From: Lewinellaceae bacterium
GTDB lineage: Bacteria; Bacteroidota; Bacteroidia; Chitinophagales; Saprospiraceae
Length of the DNA stretch: 64,000 nucleotides
Reading direction: 5' to 3'
NCBI GenBank assembly: GCA_947476195.1
Contig: CANJPT010000005.1
Location: 20,971 to 84,970, forward strand
Shown here: in pieces, positions 1-8,584 of the stretch
Numbering within the stretch: the first letter of the stretch is position 1
How the letters are laid out: the number at the start of each line of letters is the position of its first letter
Program-made: the position numbers and the translations under genes
The notes under the pieces: model-generated
The model's input: the letters and a program-made list of their open reading frames with translations, nothing else
The model's database searches: none
Told to the model about the DNA's origin: nothing

Positions 1-2
1 AT

Positions 3-626
3 CAATGGAGTACCGGAGCAACGGGCACTGAACTAATCAGTATGGCTGGGCTGTATATCGTCTCAGTCACCGATACACACGACTGCCAGCAAACACAAGC
101 CATTGACATACAAGAAGCTACACCCGTAACAATACTTACAACGATCCAGGCTGCTACATCAGCCTTTGCCTCCGATGGCGCGATTGAAGTGACTGATATT
201 TCAGGCGATTTTCCGCCTTATAATTTCCTTTGGAGCAATGGAGCCACCAGCCAATCCATTGAAAATACTGCTCCTGGCGAATACACCCTGATCATTACTG
301 ATGCGGCTGGGTGCATCTGGGTCTTTACCCGGACAGTCAGCTTTGAATCTGCGGCGAAGGATCTGAGATCCTCTGACATAAAGGCACTTATTATACCAAA
401 CCCAAGTGCTGCTGTGGCGGAATTATCGCTGGAAATACCACAAGCTCAACATTTAACAATCCGTATTTCAGATGCCTATGGCCGGGTCTTGTACGCTAAA
501 ACTGATTTTTTCCAAAACAAGAAAGGAGTAGTTATCTTGCCCGGGAATTTTGTTGCGGGGCTGTATTGGGTGCGTGTGGTGGATGAAGCTGGAAAGGAGT
601 TGGTAATTCGATGGTTGGTGATTTAA
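3..626 (+). CDS. C-terminal part of a secreted SprB-repeat/T9SS-sorted protein (5' end outside window)
   Basis: The frame is open from the first bases of the window, so the gene starts upstream; the first ATG (position 42) is internal. The visible part begins inside an SprB-type repeat (W-S-x-G-A-T, then a G-Y/L-Y-x-V-x-V-T-D segment and a Cys), followed by a second repeat (LWSNGATS, GEYTLIITDAAGC). It ends in about 75 residues with the look of a type A T9SS sorting domain: IPNPS near its start, DAYGRVLY, a Gly-rich GLYWVRV strand and a short basic tail. Such proteins are exported by the type IX system and attached to, or released from, the cell surface. The real size and function cannot be judged from this fragment. 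The same repeat type recurs in the gene at 3127-6885. Confidence 0.85.
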   Translation, partial: QWSTGATGTELISMAGLYIVSVTDTHDCQQTQAIDIQEATPVTILTTIQAATSAFASDGAIEVTDISGDFPPYNFLWSNGATSQSIENTAPGEYTLIITDAAGCIWVFTRTVSFESAAKDLRSSDIKALIIPNPSAAVAELSLEIPQAQHLTIRISDAYGRVLYAKTDFFQNKKGVVILPGNFVAGLYWVRVVDEAGKELVIRWLVI

Positions 627-684
627 TCATCCGTTAAGTGCCTAAAATCGCCCAAATGGGTAGGTGCTTAATCTTAAAACCCAG

Positions 685-769
685 ACTACTGGACATTTTC
701 TAAAATCGAGACCTATAAGGTTTTCAAAAACCTTACAGGTCTGGGGACAAAACAAAAATGTCCAGTAGT
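685..769. repeat. Nested inverted-repeat element upstream of the M28 peptidase gene
   Basis: Outer arms are perfect 15-bp inverted repeats (685-699 ACTACTGGACATTTT and 755-769). Inside is a second hairpin, 710-724 against 727-741, with one mismatch and a 2-nt loop. The sequence ending at 699 (681-699) recurs at 24141-24159 and, with one change, at 27687-27703. The right arm overlaps an in-frame ATG at 758, so the next ATG at 791 is the better start for the downstream gene. This may be a MITE-like element or a transcript-processing structure; function unknown. Confidence 0.7.
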
Positions 770-790
770 ATGCTTAAAAACAATCTTATC

Positions 791-3022
791 ATGCAAAAGC
801 ATATTTTTCTTGTTGTTATTTGTTTCTTATTGACCGGGAAAATGATCGGGCAACAAAAGATAATGGGTTTTACGGCCGCTAATACTGTAAAGCAATTTGA
901 ATGGGAGACACAATTTGATGCCCAGCTAAATCCTAAAAACCTGGATACCTGGATGCAGTATATGACCTCCCATCCGCATCACGTAGGTTCTACGCAGGAC
1001 AGGGCCAATGCTGAGTATATGCTGGCATTGTTTCAAAGTTGGGGTTTTGAAGCCAAAATTGAAACCTTTAACGTCTTATTTCCCACACCCAAAACACGTG
1101 TTTTAGAATTATTGGGAGACAAACCTTTCAAGGCTAAATTAGAAGAATCAGCCTTGAAAGCAGACAAAACAAGTGGCCAAAAATCAGAACAATTACCAAG
1201 TTACAATGCTTATTCAGCCGACGGAAATGTCACCGCTGAGTTGGTATTTGTCAATCGTGGCGTCCCTGCAGATTATGAGGAATTGGAAAGAATGGGCATC
1301 GATGTAAAAGGTAAAATTGTGATCGCAAAATATGGCGGTTCCTGGCGAGGTATCAAGCCTAAGGTTGCAGCAGAGCACGGCGCGATCGGTTGTATCATGT
1401 ACTCCGATCCGGCAGACGATGGCTACGTACAGGGAGACGTATATCCGGAAGGTCCTTTCCGCCCACAGGATGGAGTTCAACGCGGCTCGGTGATGGATAT
1501 GCCGGTTTATCCAGGTGATCCGTTGACACCTGATGTTGGCTCAGCTCCAACTGCAAAAAGGCTGAACATAAAAGACGCGATTACCCTCATGAAAATACCG
1601 GTATTGCCGATTTCATACGAAGATGCCCTTCCATTTTTAAAATCAATGGGTGGAGTCGTTGCACCGCCTTCATGGCGCGGTGGATTGCCTATCACGTACC
1701 ATGTAGGCCCAAGTAGGAATAAAGTCCATTTGCAATTATCCTTTAATTGGGACATCAAACCGATTAATGATGTCATTGCCACCCTGAAAGGAAGTGAATA
1801 TCCGGATGAATGGATCATCCGGGGCAATCACCACGATGGATGGGTCAATGGGGCTTCTGACCCGGTCAGTGGCCTGGTCGCGGAACTGGAGGAAGCAAGG
1901 TCAATCGGCGAATTGGCCAAAAAAGGCTTTAGACCTAGGCGAACAATGGTCTATTGCGCCTGGGATGGGGAGGAGCCTGGTTTGTTGGGTTCTACGGAAT
2001 GGGTAGAACAACACCAGGAAGAACTGAAGCAAAAAGCCGTTGCTTATATTAATACCGATGGCAACGGACGCGGTTTTATCGGCGCCAGCGGCTCGCATAC
2101 ATTAGAAACCTTTTTCAATGAAATTGCGGATAGCGTAATGGACCCACAAATGCATATCAGCATTAAGGATCGCTTGTATGCGAAAACAATGGTAGATGCA
2201 GACAATAGTAATCGGATCAAAATGCAGGGCAATAAGCATATAAAACTTGAAGCACTTGGCGCAGGCTCTGACTACTCGCCATTCTTTCAACATCTTGGCA
2301 TTAACTGTATGGATATTGGTTTCGGTGGGGAGGATAATGATGGACAATATCACTCTATTTATGATTCCTATGCCTTATTTACCCGATTTAAGGACCCAGG
2401 GTTCGCATACGGCGTGACACTATCTAAAACCGCAGGCAGAGTGATGATGCGAATGGCAAATGCAGATATTATCCCAATAGATTTCAATACTTTTTATAAG
2501 ACTTTAAATGATTATTCCAATGATGTTAAGACGCTTTTAGACAATACCAGGGCTGGATCAGAAACACAAAATAAGATGCTCCAGGACAACTTATTTTCTT
2601 TAGCCAAAGACCCCAAAAAGGTTTATATTTTACCAGAAGAAAAAGATATCGTTCCGTTTCTAAACTTCAGTAGCTTGGACAATGCTTTGGCAGGCTTAAA
2701 ATCTGCTTCGGAAGCGTTTCAGAAACTGTATGAAAAATCAACTCAATTATCGTTAGAAAAACAAGAGCAACTCAATGCGATCTTGTATAAAGCGGAAAGA
2801 AGCTTACTACTAAACCAAGGATTGCCCAGGCGTAGCTGGTACAAACATCAGATATATGCTCCTGGCTATTACACGGGTTACGGAGTAAAAACATTGCCGG
2901 GCATCAGGGAAGGAATCGAGGAAAGACATTGGAAAGAGGCACAGGAATATATTGAGGTTGTCGCAAAAACAGTTGTTGGTTATAACCATGAGATCCTTAG
3001 CGCGATGGAATTATTGAAATAA
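791..3022 (+). CDS. Secreted M28-family metallopeptidase, glutamate carboxypeptidase II-like
   Basis: About 743 aa, starting at MQKHIFLVV, a clear signal peptide ending near MIGQ; the earlier in-frame ATG at 758 lies in an inverted repeat. A PA domain occupies the first third (GKIVIAKYGGSW ... GAIGCIMYSDPA). The di-zinc peptidase core follows, with N346-HHD349, GASDP (bridging Asp near 357), WDGEEPGLLGS (catalytic Glu near 394-395), YINTDGNG, GAGSDYSPF and a final YHSIYDSY histidine. The last 180 residues resemble the helical dimerisation domain of the PSMA/transferrin-receptor family. The metal-ligand pattern is complete, so it should be an active carboxy- or dipeptidase outside the cytoplasm. 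The substrate cannot be read from sequence. No obvious operon partner. Confidence 0.9.
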   Translation: MQKHIFLVVICFLLTGKMIGQQKIMGFTAANTVKQFEWETQFDAQLNPKNLDTWMQYMTSHPHHVGSTQDRANAEYMLALFQSWGFEAKIETFNVLFPTPKTRVLELLGDKPFKAKLEESALKADKTSGQKSEQLPSYNAYSADGNVTAELVFVNRGVPADYEELERMGIDVKGKIVIAKYGGSWRGIKPKVAAEHGAIGCIMYSDPADDGYVQGDVYPEGPFRPQDGVQRGSVMDMPVYPGDPLTPDVGSAPTAKRLNIKDAITLMKIPVLPISYEDALPFLKSMGGVVAPPSWRGGLPITYHVGPSRNKVHLQLSFNWDIKPINDVIATLKGSEYPDEWIIRGNHHDGWVNGASDPVSGLVAELEEARSIGELAKKGFRPRRTMVYCAWDGEEPGLLGSTEWVEQHQEELKQKAVAYINTDGNGRGFIGASGSHTLETFFNEIADSVMDPQMHISIKDRLYAKTMVDADNSNRIKMQGNKHIKLEALGAGSDYSPFFQHLGINCMDIGFGGEDNDGQYHSIYDSYALFTRFKDPGFAYGVTLSKTAGRVMMRMANADIIPIDFNTFYKTLNDYSNDVKTLLDNTRAGSETQNKMLQDNLFSLAKDPKKVYILPEEKDIVPFLNFSSLDNALAGLKSASEAFQKLYEKSTQLSLEKQEQLNAILYKAERSLLLNQGLPRRSWYKHQIYAPGYYTGYGVKTLPGIREGIEERHWKEAQEYIEVVAKTVVGYNHEILSAMELLK

Positions 3023-3048
3023 GCTCCAGTAAAAACCGCTTGGAAGGT

Positions 3049-3056
3049 TATCTTTG
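3049..3056 (+). promoter_or_regulatory. Candidate Bacteroidota -7 element (TATCTTTG)
   Basis: TATCTTTG matches the TAnnTTTG -7 consensus 71 bp before the ATG at 3127. No well-placed TTG -33 element is seen, so support is weak. Confidence 0.3.
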
Positions 3057-3126
3057 CTTTCTTTATTCTCATTTTAATCCACTCTCCAACCTACCCTATT
3101 TCTATTGTTTTCGCAGACACCAGGCA

Positions 3127-6100
3127 ATGCAAAAATTTACATGGCTAGTCCTTTTGATCGTAATTTACTGTAAAAGTTTGGAGGCTCAAACGGATAATCC
3201 GACAGCCAATAAGCCTATTGTCGTAAACTGCTCCAGTACTTGCGCAGGCTCCCTGGGGGAGAACATTTTCCCCAACGGTGATTTTGGGATAGGAACAATT
3301 AATATCATACCTGTCAATCCGGATCCGGATATAGCATCAGGGTTTACGTATCAAACAAATCCTCCACCCAATGATGGCTATTATTGCATCAGCAACAATA
3401 CCACTTATTGGGGTTCCTTCGCCAGTGTTTGGGTCGATACAGAGGATAATGGCCCGGAAACAAACGGGTATATGATGGTCGTAAACGCGAATTATCAACC
3501 AGGGCTTTTTTACCAAAAAACGGTGCCTGTTTGTGAAAACACGCCCTATGAATTCTCTATCGATGTAATCAATCTGATCGTAAGCAGCCAACCAGGCTTG
3601 ATCCGTCCCAATATTTCCTTTCTAATCAGCGGCGTTGAAGTTTGTGAAACAGGAGATATTGCACCAGACGAAATATGGCATACGGTCCGCTTTTCGTTTA
3701 TTAGTCCCCCCGGACAAAACAACATAGAATTTGCACTCCGCAACAATGCCCCGGGCGGTAATGGTAATGACCTGGCTATAGACAATATCTCCCTGCGGAC
3801 TTGTGGGCCAGGGATTTCGGTACCTCCAACTGTTTCTTTCTGCGGTGCAGGCCCTTTGTCTATCCCTTCTACACTTGAGAACGCTCCCTACTCGACAGCC
3901 TACTATCTATGGCAGATCTTTACCAATGGAGCATGGGAAGATATTCCTAACTCCAATAATGATAGCCTGTCTCTGGCAAACCCTATAGATGGAAGTCTGA
4001 TTCGCTTGATCGTAGCCAATTCGCCAAACAACCTTTCGATGCCTAATTGCAGGGTCGTTTCCTCAACGATACTATTGAAACAGGTGCCAGGTCTGGTCAT
4101 TTCCACCTCAGCGCAGAACGTTTCCTGCTCGGGAGAATCTACTGGAGCGGTCTCTGCCGACGCGATCATGGGCACAGCTCCATATACCTTTTCCTGGAAC
4201 ATTGGATCAACCGCCTCCAATGTAAATAACCTGAGTTTTGGCACTTATCAGGTCACCATCACGGATGCATTGGGTTGTGCCGGGGTAGCATCCGTCAGCA
4301 TTACAGAACCACCTTCCCTGACCACCACTACCGCCCATACGACCCTATCCTGTTTTGGAAATAATAATGCTTCGGCAGCAGTAACGGTTGCCGGCGGGGT
4401 GCTACCGTACCAATATTTATGGGATAATGGAGAAACCAATGCTGCACTTTCTGGCTTGGTGGCTGGGAATTATGAGGTTTCGGTGACGGATACTAACGGT
4501 TGCACGATTTCCAGCACAATCACCATTACAGAACCGCCACTCCTGACGGCCTTTGTGAACAAGACAGACGTTTCTTGTGTGGGAGGCGATAATGCTTCTG
4601 CTGTAGTGTCCGTGGCGGGTGGTGTTTCGCCTTACAACTATGCTTGGAGCAACGGGCAAACCAATGCAAACGTTTCCGGTTTAGTGACTGGAACTTACAT
4701 AGTCACTGTAACTGACAATAACGCTTGCACAAAAGTTGACGCTGTAACTATAACAGAACCTTCCGCCCTGTTAAGCAGTACCACTTCGACCAACGTATCT
4801 TGTGCTGGAGGCAATAATGCTTCTGCTGTGGTATCCATGACGGGTGGCGTTTCACCGTATAACTTTGCCTGGAGCAACGGGCAAACCAATGCAAACGTTT
4901 CCGGTTTAGTGACTGGAACTTACATAGTCACTGTAACTGACAATAACGCTTGCACAAAAGTTGACGCTGTAACTATAACAGAACCTTCTGCATTATCAAT
5001 CACTTCAAATACGACCAGTGTTTCTTGTTTTGGCGGGAACGATGCTGTTGCTTCGGCATCTGTGACAGGTGGTGTATCACCGTACAAATACCTTTGGAGC
5101 AACGGACAGACCAATGCAACAAATGCTGGTCTGAGCGCCGGAGTATATCTATTCACCATAACAGATGATCACGCTTGCACCGCTTCCGGCGCTGCAACTG
5201 TCATAGAGCCTGCGCTGCTAACGGGCATTATCAACAGCACCACCATTTCCTGTTTTGGTAACGCAACAGGCACTGCAAGCGCCTTAGTGGCAGGGGGAGC
5301 TTCTCCTTACACCTATGTATGGAGCAATGGCCAAACGAATGCTACTTTAAGTGACCTTAGCGCTGGAACTTATACTTATACAGCCACCGATACCAAGGGC
5401 TGCACGGTCAACGGAACCACGAACATTACGCAACCACCCCCACTTGCCCTCCAGACCAGCACTGGAGCGGTCGCCTGTCATGGTGATACAGATGCCTGGG
5501 CAAATGCTACCGTAACAGGGGGCCTTGATCCCTATCATTATCTATGGAGCAATGGTGGAACTGACAACTTGATCAACAACTTAGGGGCCGGTATTTTCAA
5601 CCTTATGGTGACCGATAACAATGGTTGTAAGCTACCAGGCACTGTTACAATCAATCAACCTGCCGCAATTGCGCTAAGTACAAGTACCATACCAGTGTTG
5701 TGCTACGGGGATGCAAACGGCGCTGCATCGGTCCTTATAAACGGCGGAATTGCACCCTATCACTATCAGTGGAGCAATGGATCCACGACGCAGGCCAATC
5801 AAAACCTAATCGCAGGAGCGTACAGCATTACAGCAACAGATGCAAATGGTTGTACCTTAACAGCCCAAACCACCGTAGTTCAACCCGCCGCCCTTTCCAG
5901 CAATTATGGCGTAAACGACGTAGACTGCCATGGTAATTATAACGGTGAGATTAATGTAACTGTCGCTGGTGGCACATTGCCCTACCACTTCCTATGGAGT
6001 AACGGCTCCGTCACCCCTCAAATTGGAAACCTTGCCGGCGGAGTCTATAACCTCATTATTACAGATCAAAACAACTGTATATTGCCCATCACAGCACAGG

Positions 6101-6885
6101 TAAATGAACCGCCGCCTCTTATTTTACAGACAGCTAAAACAAATATTACCTGTTTTGGAGATAAGGATGGCACGTTAAGTTCAGTAGCCACCGGCGGTGT
6201 AATACCGTATGCGTATCATTGGAGCAGTGGACAAATGACTGCCGATATTCAGGACCTGGAGTCCGGAACATATACCATTCAGGTCACGGATGCCAATGGC
6301 TGCATCCTTTCAGCAACCGAATCTATGGCCGAACCGAACGTCCCGGTAGTCCATCTGGGCAACGACCTGCGAATCCATTTGGGCGATATTATTGAACTGG
6401 AAGCGATCATAAACTTACCCAGGTCCGAAGTCATGGATTATACCTGGTCCGGATCTGAAGACTCCTTACATTGTGCAGACTGTTTTACCTATAGCTTTCA
6501 GCCGACTGCTCCAGGGTGTCAACAGGTACTGGTCCGCACTAAAAAAGGTTGCATAGCGATAGACACCATCTGTTACAAGTTGTTCCCACATGTCCGGGTA
6601 TATGCACCAAATGTCTTTAGTCCGGATGGAGATGGAGTCAACGATTTCTTTACCATTTTTTCAGACGAGGGGGTTAAAGAGATCCTAAGTCTTTCAATCT
6701 TCAATCGTTGGGGTGGTCAGATTTTTCAGGCTTACAATATCAAGACCAATGAAGAACCTTCGGGCTGGGACGGTACTTTTAAAGGCCAGTTAATGAACAT
6801 AGATGTCTTTGTATGGACCGCCAGACTGGAATTTATTGACGGGCAAATAATAAATCTGAGTGGAGATGTCACCTTGGTGCGCTGA
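3127..6885 (+). CDS. Large secreted SprB-repeat protein with gliding-motility-type C-terminal domain
   Basis: About 1252 aa. The ATG at 3127 begins a signal peptide (MQKFTWLVLLIVIY ... LEAQ); a TTG at 3040 would add an unlikely leader. An N-terminal Cys-rich region (CSSTCAGSLGENIFPNGDF ... residues to about 330) resembles the domain at the head of other Bacteroidota adhesins. Ten tandem SprB-type repeats of about 73-75 aa follow, each with an S/T-C-x-G start, a GGxxPYxYxWSNG core, a GTYxxTVTDxxxC turn and a TITEP end. The C-terminus carries the gliding-associated/T9SS type B signature PNVFSPDGDGVNDFF, typical of CHU_C-type sorting. It is probably a surface adhesin exported by T9SS, with the PorP/SprF gene at 52696 a plausible partner type, since SprF-like proteins assist type B substrates. 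The repeat array carries a recent DNA duplication (4645-4988). Confidence 0.9.
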   Translation: MQKFTWLVLLIVIYCKSLEAQTDNPTANKPIVVNCSSTCAGSLGENIFPNGDFGIGTINIIPVNPDPDIASGFTYQTNPPPNDGYYCISNNTTYWGSFASVWVDTEDNGPETNGYMMVVNANYQPGLFYQKTVPVCENTPYEFSIDVINLIVSSQPGLIRPNISFLISGVEVCETGDIAPDEIWHTVRFSFISPPGQNNIEFALRNNAPGGNGNDLAIDNISLRTCGPGISVPPTVSFCGAGPLSIPSTLENAPYSTAYYLWQIFTNGAWEDIPNSNNDSLSLANPIDGSLIRLIVANSPNNLSMPNCRVVSSTILLKQVPGLVISTSAQNVSCSGESTGAVSADAIMGTAPYTFSWNIGSTASNVNNLSFGTYQVTITDALGCAGVASVSITEPPSLTTTTAHTTLSCFGNNNASAAVTVAGGVLPYQYLWDNGETNAALSGLVAGNYEVSVTDTNGCTISSTITITEPPLLTAFVNKTDVSCVGGDNASAVVSVAGGVSPYNYAWSNGQTNANVSGLVTGTYIVTVTDNNACTKVDAVTITEPSALLSSTTSTNVSCAGGNNASAVVSMTGGVSPYNFAWSNGQTNANVSGLVTGTYIVTVTDNNACTKVDAVTITEPSALSITSNTTSVSCFGGNDAVASASVTGGVSPYKYLWSNGQTNATNAGLSAGVYLFTITDDHACTASGAATVIEPALLTGIINSTTISCFGNATGTASALVAGGASPYTYVWSNGQTNATLSDLSAGTYTYTATDTKGCTVNGTTNITQPPPLALQTSTGAVACHGDTDAWANATVTGGLDPYHYLWSNGGTDNLINNLGAGIFNLMVTDNNGCKLPGTVTINQPAAIALSTSTIPVLCYGDANGAASVLINGGIAPYHYQWSNGSTTQANQNLIAGAYSITATDANGCTLTAQTTVVQPAALSSNYGVNDVDCHGNYNGEINVTVAGGTLPYHFLWSNGSVTPQIGNLAGGVYNLIITDQNNCILPITAQVNEPPPLILQTAKTNITCFGDKDGTLSSVATGGVIPYAYHWSSGQMTADIQDLESGTYTIQVTDANGCILSATESMAEPNVPVVHLGNDLRIHLGDIIELEAIINLPRSEVMDYTWSGSEDSLHCADCFTYSFQPTAPGCQQVLVRTKKGCIAIDTICYKLFPHVRVYAPNVFSPDGDGVNDFFTIFSDEGVKEILSLSIFNRWGGQIFQAYNIKTNEEPSGWDGTFKGQLMNIDVFVWTARLEFIDGQIINLSGDVTLVR
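4645..4988 (+). repeat. 119-bp perfect direct repeat within the SprB array
   Basis: Bases 4645-4763 and 4870-4988 are identical, at a 225-bp (75-codon) period, while neighbouring repeats have diverged. This points to a recent unit duplication or gene conversion in the adhesin. Confidence 0.85.
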
Positions 6886-6978
6886 TAATTATACTGCGAA
6901 ATAATACGCTAACAAGCAATACATATCGCTGTCCCGAGTCAAATGCTACAATTCACCAAAATATTTTCAAAAATCCCT

Positions 6979-6986
6979 TACGTTTG
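6979..6986 (+). promoter_or_regulatory. Candidate -7 element (TACGTTTG) for the TerB-like gene
   Basis: Perfect TAnnTTTG match 52 bp before the ATG at 7038. It overlaps the TTG at 6984 that would give a longer reading frame, which favours the ATG as the true start. No clear TTG at -33. Confidence 0.4.
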
Positions 6987-7037
6987 CTGGCCACAAATCA
7001 TCCAAAAAAATCCCATTTTATTCGATCCAGGATATTT

Positions 7038-7490
7038 ATGAAAGAATCGAAACATTTTTTTCCAACCCAGACCAGTAAAGCCCCTTCAACCTTAAAAATT
7101 ACCGACGAGGCAGAAGCCTGTGCCGCGGTGCTACTTGCTTGTCGGCGAGCCGATGAGATCAACGGTCCCGTAGGGACTGCAGCCTTTTTCTCAACAGTTA
7201 AGAGCCGGAATATCTTCATTGGGTATGACCCTCAGGTACTCATTGAAACGGCCGGGCGGTATTTTGAGCAGGCTGGCAGTTCAGCCGCCCTAATTGATGC
7301 AGCTATGGGCGCCATTCGGGAACAAACCCGGCTTCCGCTGTTTTACCACTGCCTGGATGTGATTCTGGCGGACGGCGTGGTGACGCCACAGGAACATAAG
7401 GTGTTTCAATACTTGACCGGTAGGTTTAAAGTAGAAGAAGAAATCGCATTTATTGCCATGGAGGTGTTGGTAGTTAAGAATCAATTGTGA
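7038..7490 (+). CDS. TerB-like cytoplasmic protein
   Basis: 150 aa from the ATG at 7038. No signal peptide. The C-terminal half has the helical TerB-family pattern: a Leu/Ala-rich helix, then LPLFYHCLDVILADGVVTPQEHKV, where the acidic DG...E stretch is the metal-binding feature of TerB-like domains, then a final helix. The N-terminal part (DEAEACAAVLLACRRADE) forms another helix that could complete the bundle. TerB-like domains occur in stress and tellurite proteins and as stand-alone cytoplasmic proteins of unknown role. Nothing nearby identifies a ter operon, so no tellurite function is claimed. Confidence 0.7.
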   Translation: MKESKHFFPTQTSKAPSTLKITDEAEACAAVLLACRRADEINGPVGTAAFFSTVKSRNIFIGYDPQVLIETAGRYFEQAGSSAALIDAAMGAIREQTRLPLFYHCLDVILADGVVTPQEHKVFQYLTGRFKVEEEIAFIAMEVLVVKNQL

Positions 7491-7859
7491 TCAGACCAAA
7501 TTAACCTGTTCCTTAAAAAAGTGTTACAAAAAAACTTTTTCTCCAAACCCTTGTTTTTTAAAACAAATTGGTTTACCTTTATAGTCTCAAGCGCTATGGT
7601 ATGTGTTAATCTCTGCTGAGCGTTATAATCCGTATCGTGCCACGCTTTACGTACGAATGAACCGATTTAGGATGCAAACATCTCTAACGAATGACTACGT
7701 CTGTCTGTTCCACAGTATTCGGTATCGTTACCTTCACAGGTATAATGTTCCTACCTATTTTTGTTCAATACCTGAAATATTAAAAAAACTTGGCAGGACT
7801 ATTGCCATATGGGCAAAACATACACATTTCATCATTACCTCAACATATTTTTTTAAATT
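7491..7859. other. Intergenic region, no supported gene
   Basis: 369 bp between the TerB-like gene and the secreted protein at 7860. An 86-codon open frame (7603-7863) has a His/Tyr/Arg-rich, low-hydrophobic composition and no family pattern, so it is not called. A promoter-like TTG (7551-7553), N20, TACCTTTA (7574-7581) could drive the gene at 7860 with a long leader of about 270 nt. Confidence 0.5.
7551..7581 (+). promoter_or_regulatory. Candidate promoter TTG-N20-TACCTTTA
   Basis: Spacing fits the Bacteroidota primary-sigma pattern; the -7 box has one mismatch at its last base. Would give a leader of roughly 270 nt to the gene at 7860. Confidence 0.4.
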
Positions 7860-8507
7860 ATGAGATCTGAGAAACAGTCACTTTTTATCCTGCTTTTTAT
7901 CTGTACCACCGCCATTGCGTCCGCTCAGGTAACTACTGTACATCGGTACTCTCCTTCAAGTAGTTCAAAAACATCCCGAACATATTCCAATGAAAGAGAC
8001 GACGCCTCTGACGCCGCCGCACGCCGTGTAAAAGCGCTCGCTAAAGTACAAGGCACTCCCTCTAAATCACTTGTTGCAAAAGGCCTTTCCCCAGCGCAAT
8101 ATAGTACAGATGGCCCTGCTCCTTTAGAGTATGTTAAGGCGCCCACTCCAGCTACTACATTTACTGTAAATGGAACGAATATGGAACGCAAGATTCGAAA
8201 AGGAGAAGGACAGGTTGGCAACTTGTTGTTCACTCCGATCATTGAGTTACATTATGTACAATTTGCGGTCTACTGCAAAGATACACCCGTTGACAAAGCG
8301 CCTGCCATTGAAGGCTTGATGCTATTGTGGCACGAGGGAACCAAATGCCCCGGCGGCGCAGAAGGGGCCTGTTACATCGTCAAAGGTTACAACACTGTAG
8401 ACGATGCAAAGGCTGCAGTTCTTCAGTTCAAGACCAAAAAAATTGATTGCTGGTATAATCCTGCACTGACAGGAGCATCCGTAGAGGTGATTGGAATCAG
8501 GTCTTAA
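7860..8507 (+). CDS. Secreted protein with a C-terminal SPOR-like region, function unknown
   Basis: 215 aa. A signal peptide (MRSEKQSLFILLFICTTAIASAQ) precedes a Ser/Arg-rich, probably disordered stretch to about residue 85. Residues from about 110 form a compact region: ELHYVQFAVYC, a short Cys-containing loop (KCPGGAEGACYIV), then GYNTVDDAKAAVLQF. The order strand YVQF, helix, strand YIVKGY, helix with a DA-A pattern recalls the SPOR fold that binds peptidoglycan, but the match is loose and the fold assignment is inference. Three or four cysteines could form disulfides after export. Stands alone, convergent with the next gene, with a nested hairpin element between them. Confidence 0.6.
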   Translation: MRSEKQSLFILLFICTTAIASAQVTTVHRYSPSSSSKTSRTYSNERDDASDAAARRVKALAKVQGTPSKSLVAKGLSPAQYSTDGPAPLEYVKAPTPATTFTVNGTNMERKIRKGEGQVGNLLFTPIIELHYVQFAVYCKDTPVDKAPAIEGLMLLWHEGTKCPGGAEGACYIVKGYNTVDDAKAAVLQFKTKKIDCWYNPALTGASVEVIGIRS

Positions 8508-8509
8508 TT

Positions 8510-8579
8510 ATTTCAAATTTAAGTGCATAAACCTCGTAGATTTTAAAACCTACGAGGTTTATACCCTTAAATTTGAAAT
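8510..8579. repeat. Nested inverted-repeat hairpin between convergent genes
   Basis: Outer perfect 14-bp arms 8510-8523 (ATTTCAAATTTAAG) and 8566-8579 enclose perfect 13-bp inner arms 8527-8539 (ATAAACCTCGTAG) and 8550-8562. Same two-tier design as 685-769 with a different sequence. It begins 3 bp after one stop codon and ends 6 bp before the other, so it may serve as a bidirectional terminator; MITE-like origin is possible. Confidence 0.7.
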
Positions 8580-8584
8580 CAAAT

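Noticed and set aside
7038..7490. Tellurite resistance (ter) operon
   Set aside because: Only one TerB-like domain is present; no other ter genes are adjacent.
7603..7863. 86-codon plus-strand frame
   Set aside because: Biased composition (many His, Tyr, Arg), no start signal of note and overlap with the signal-peptide gene at 7860.
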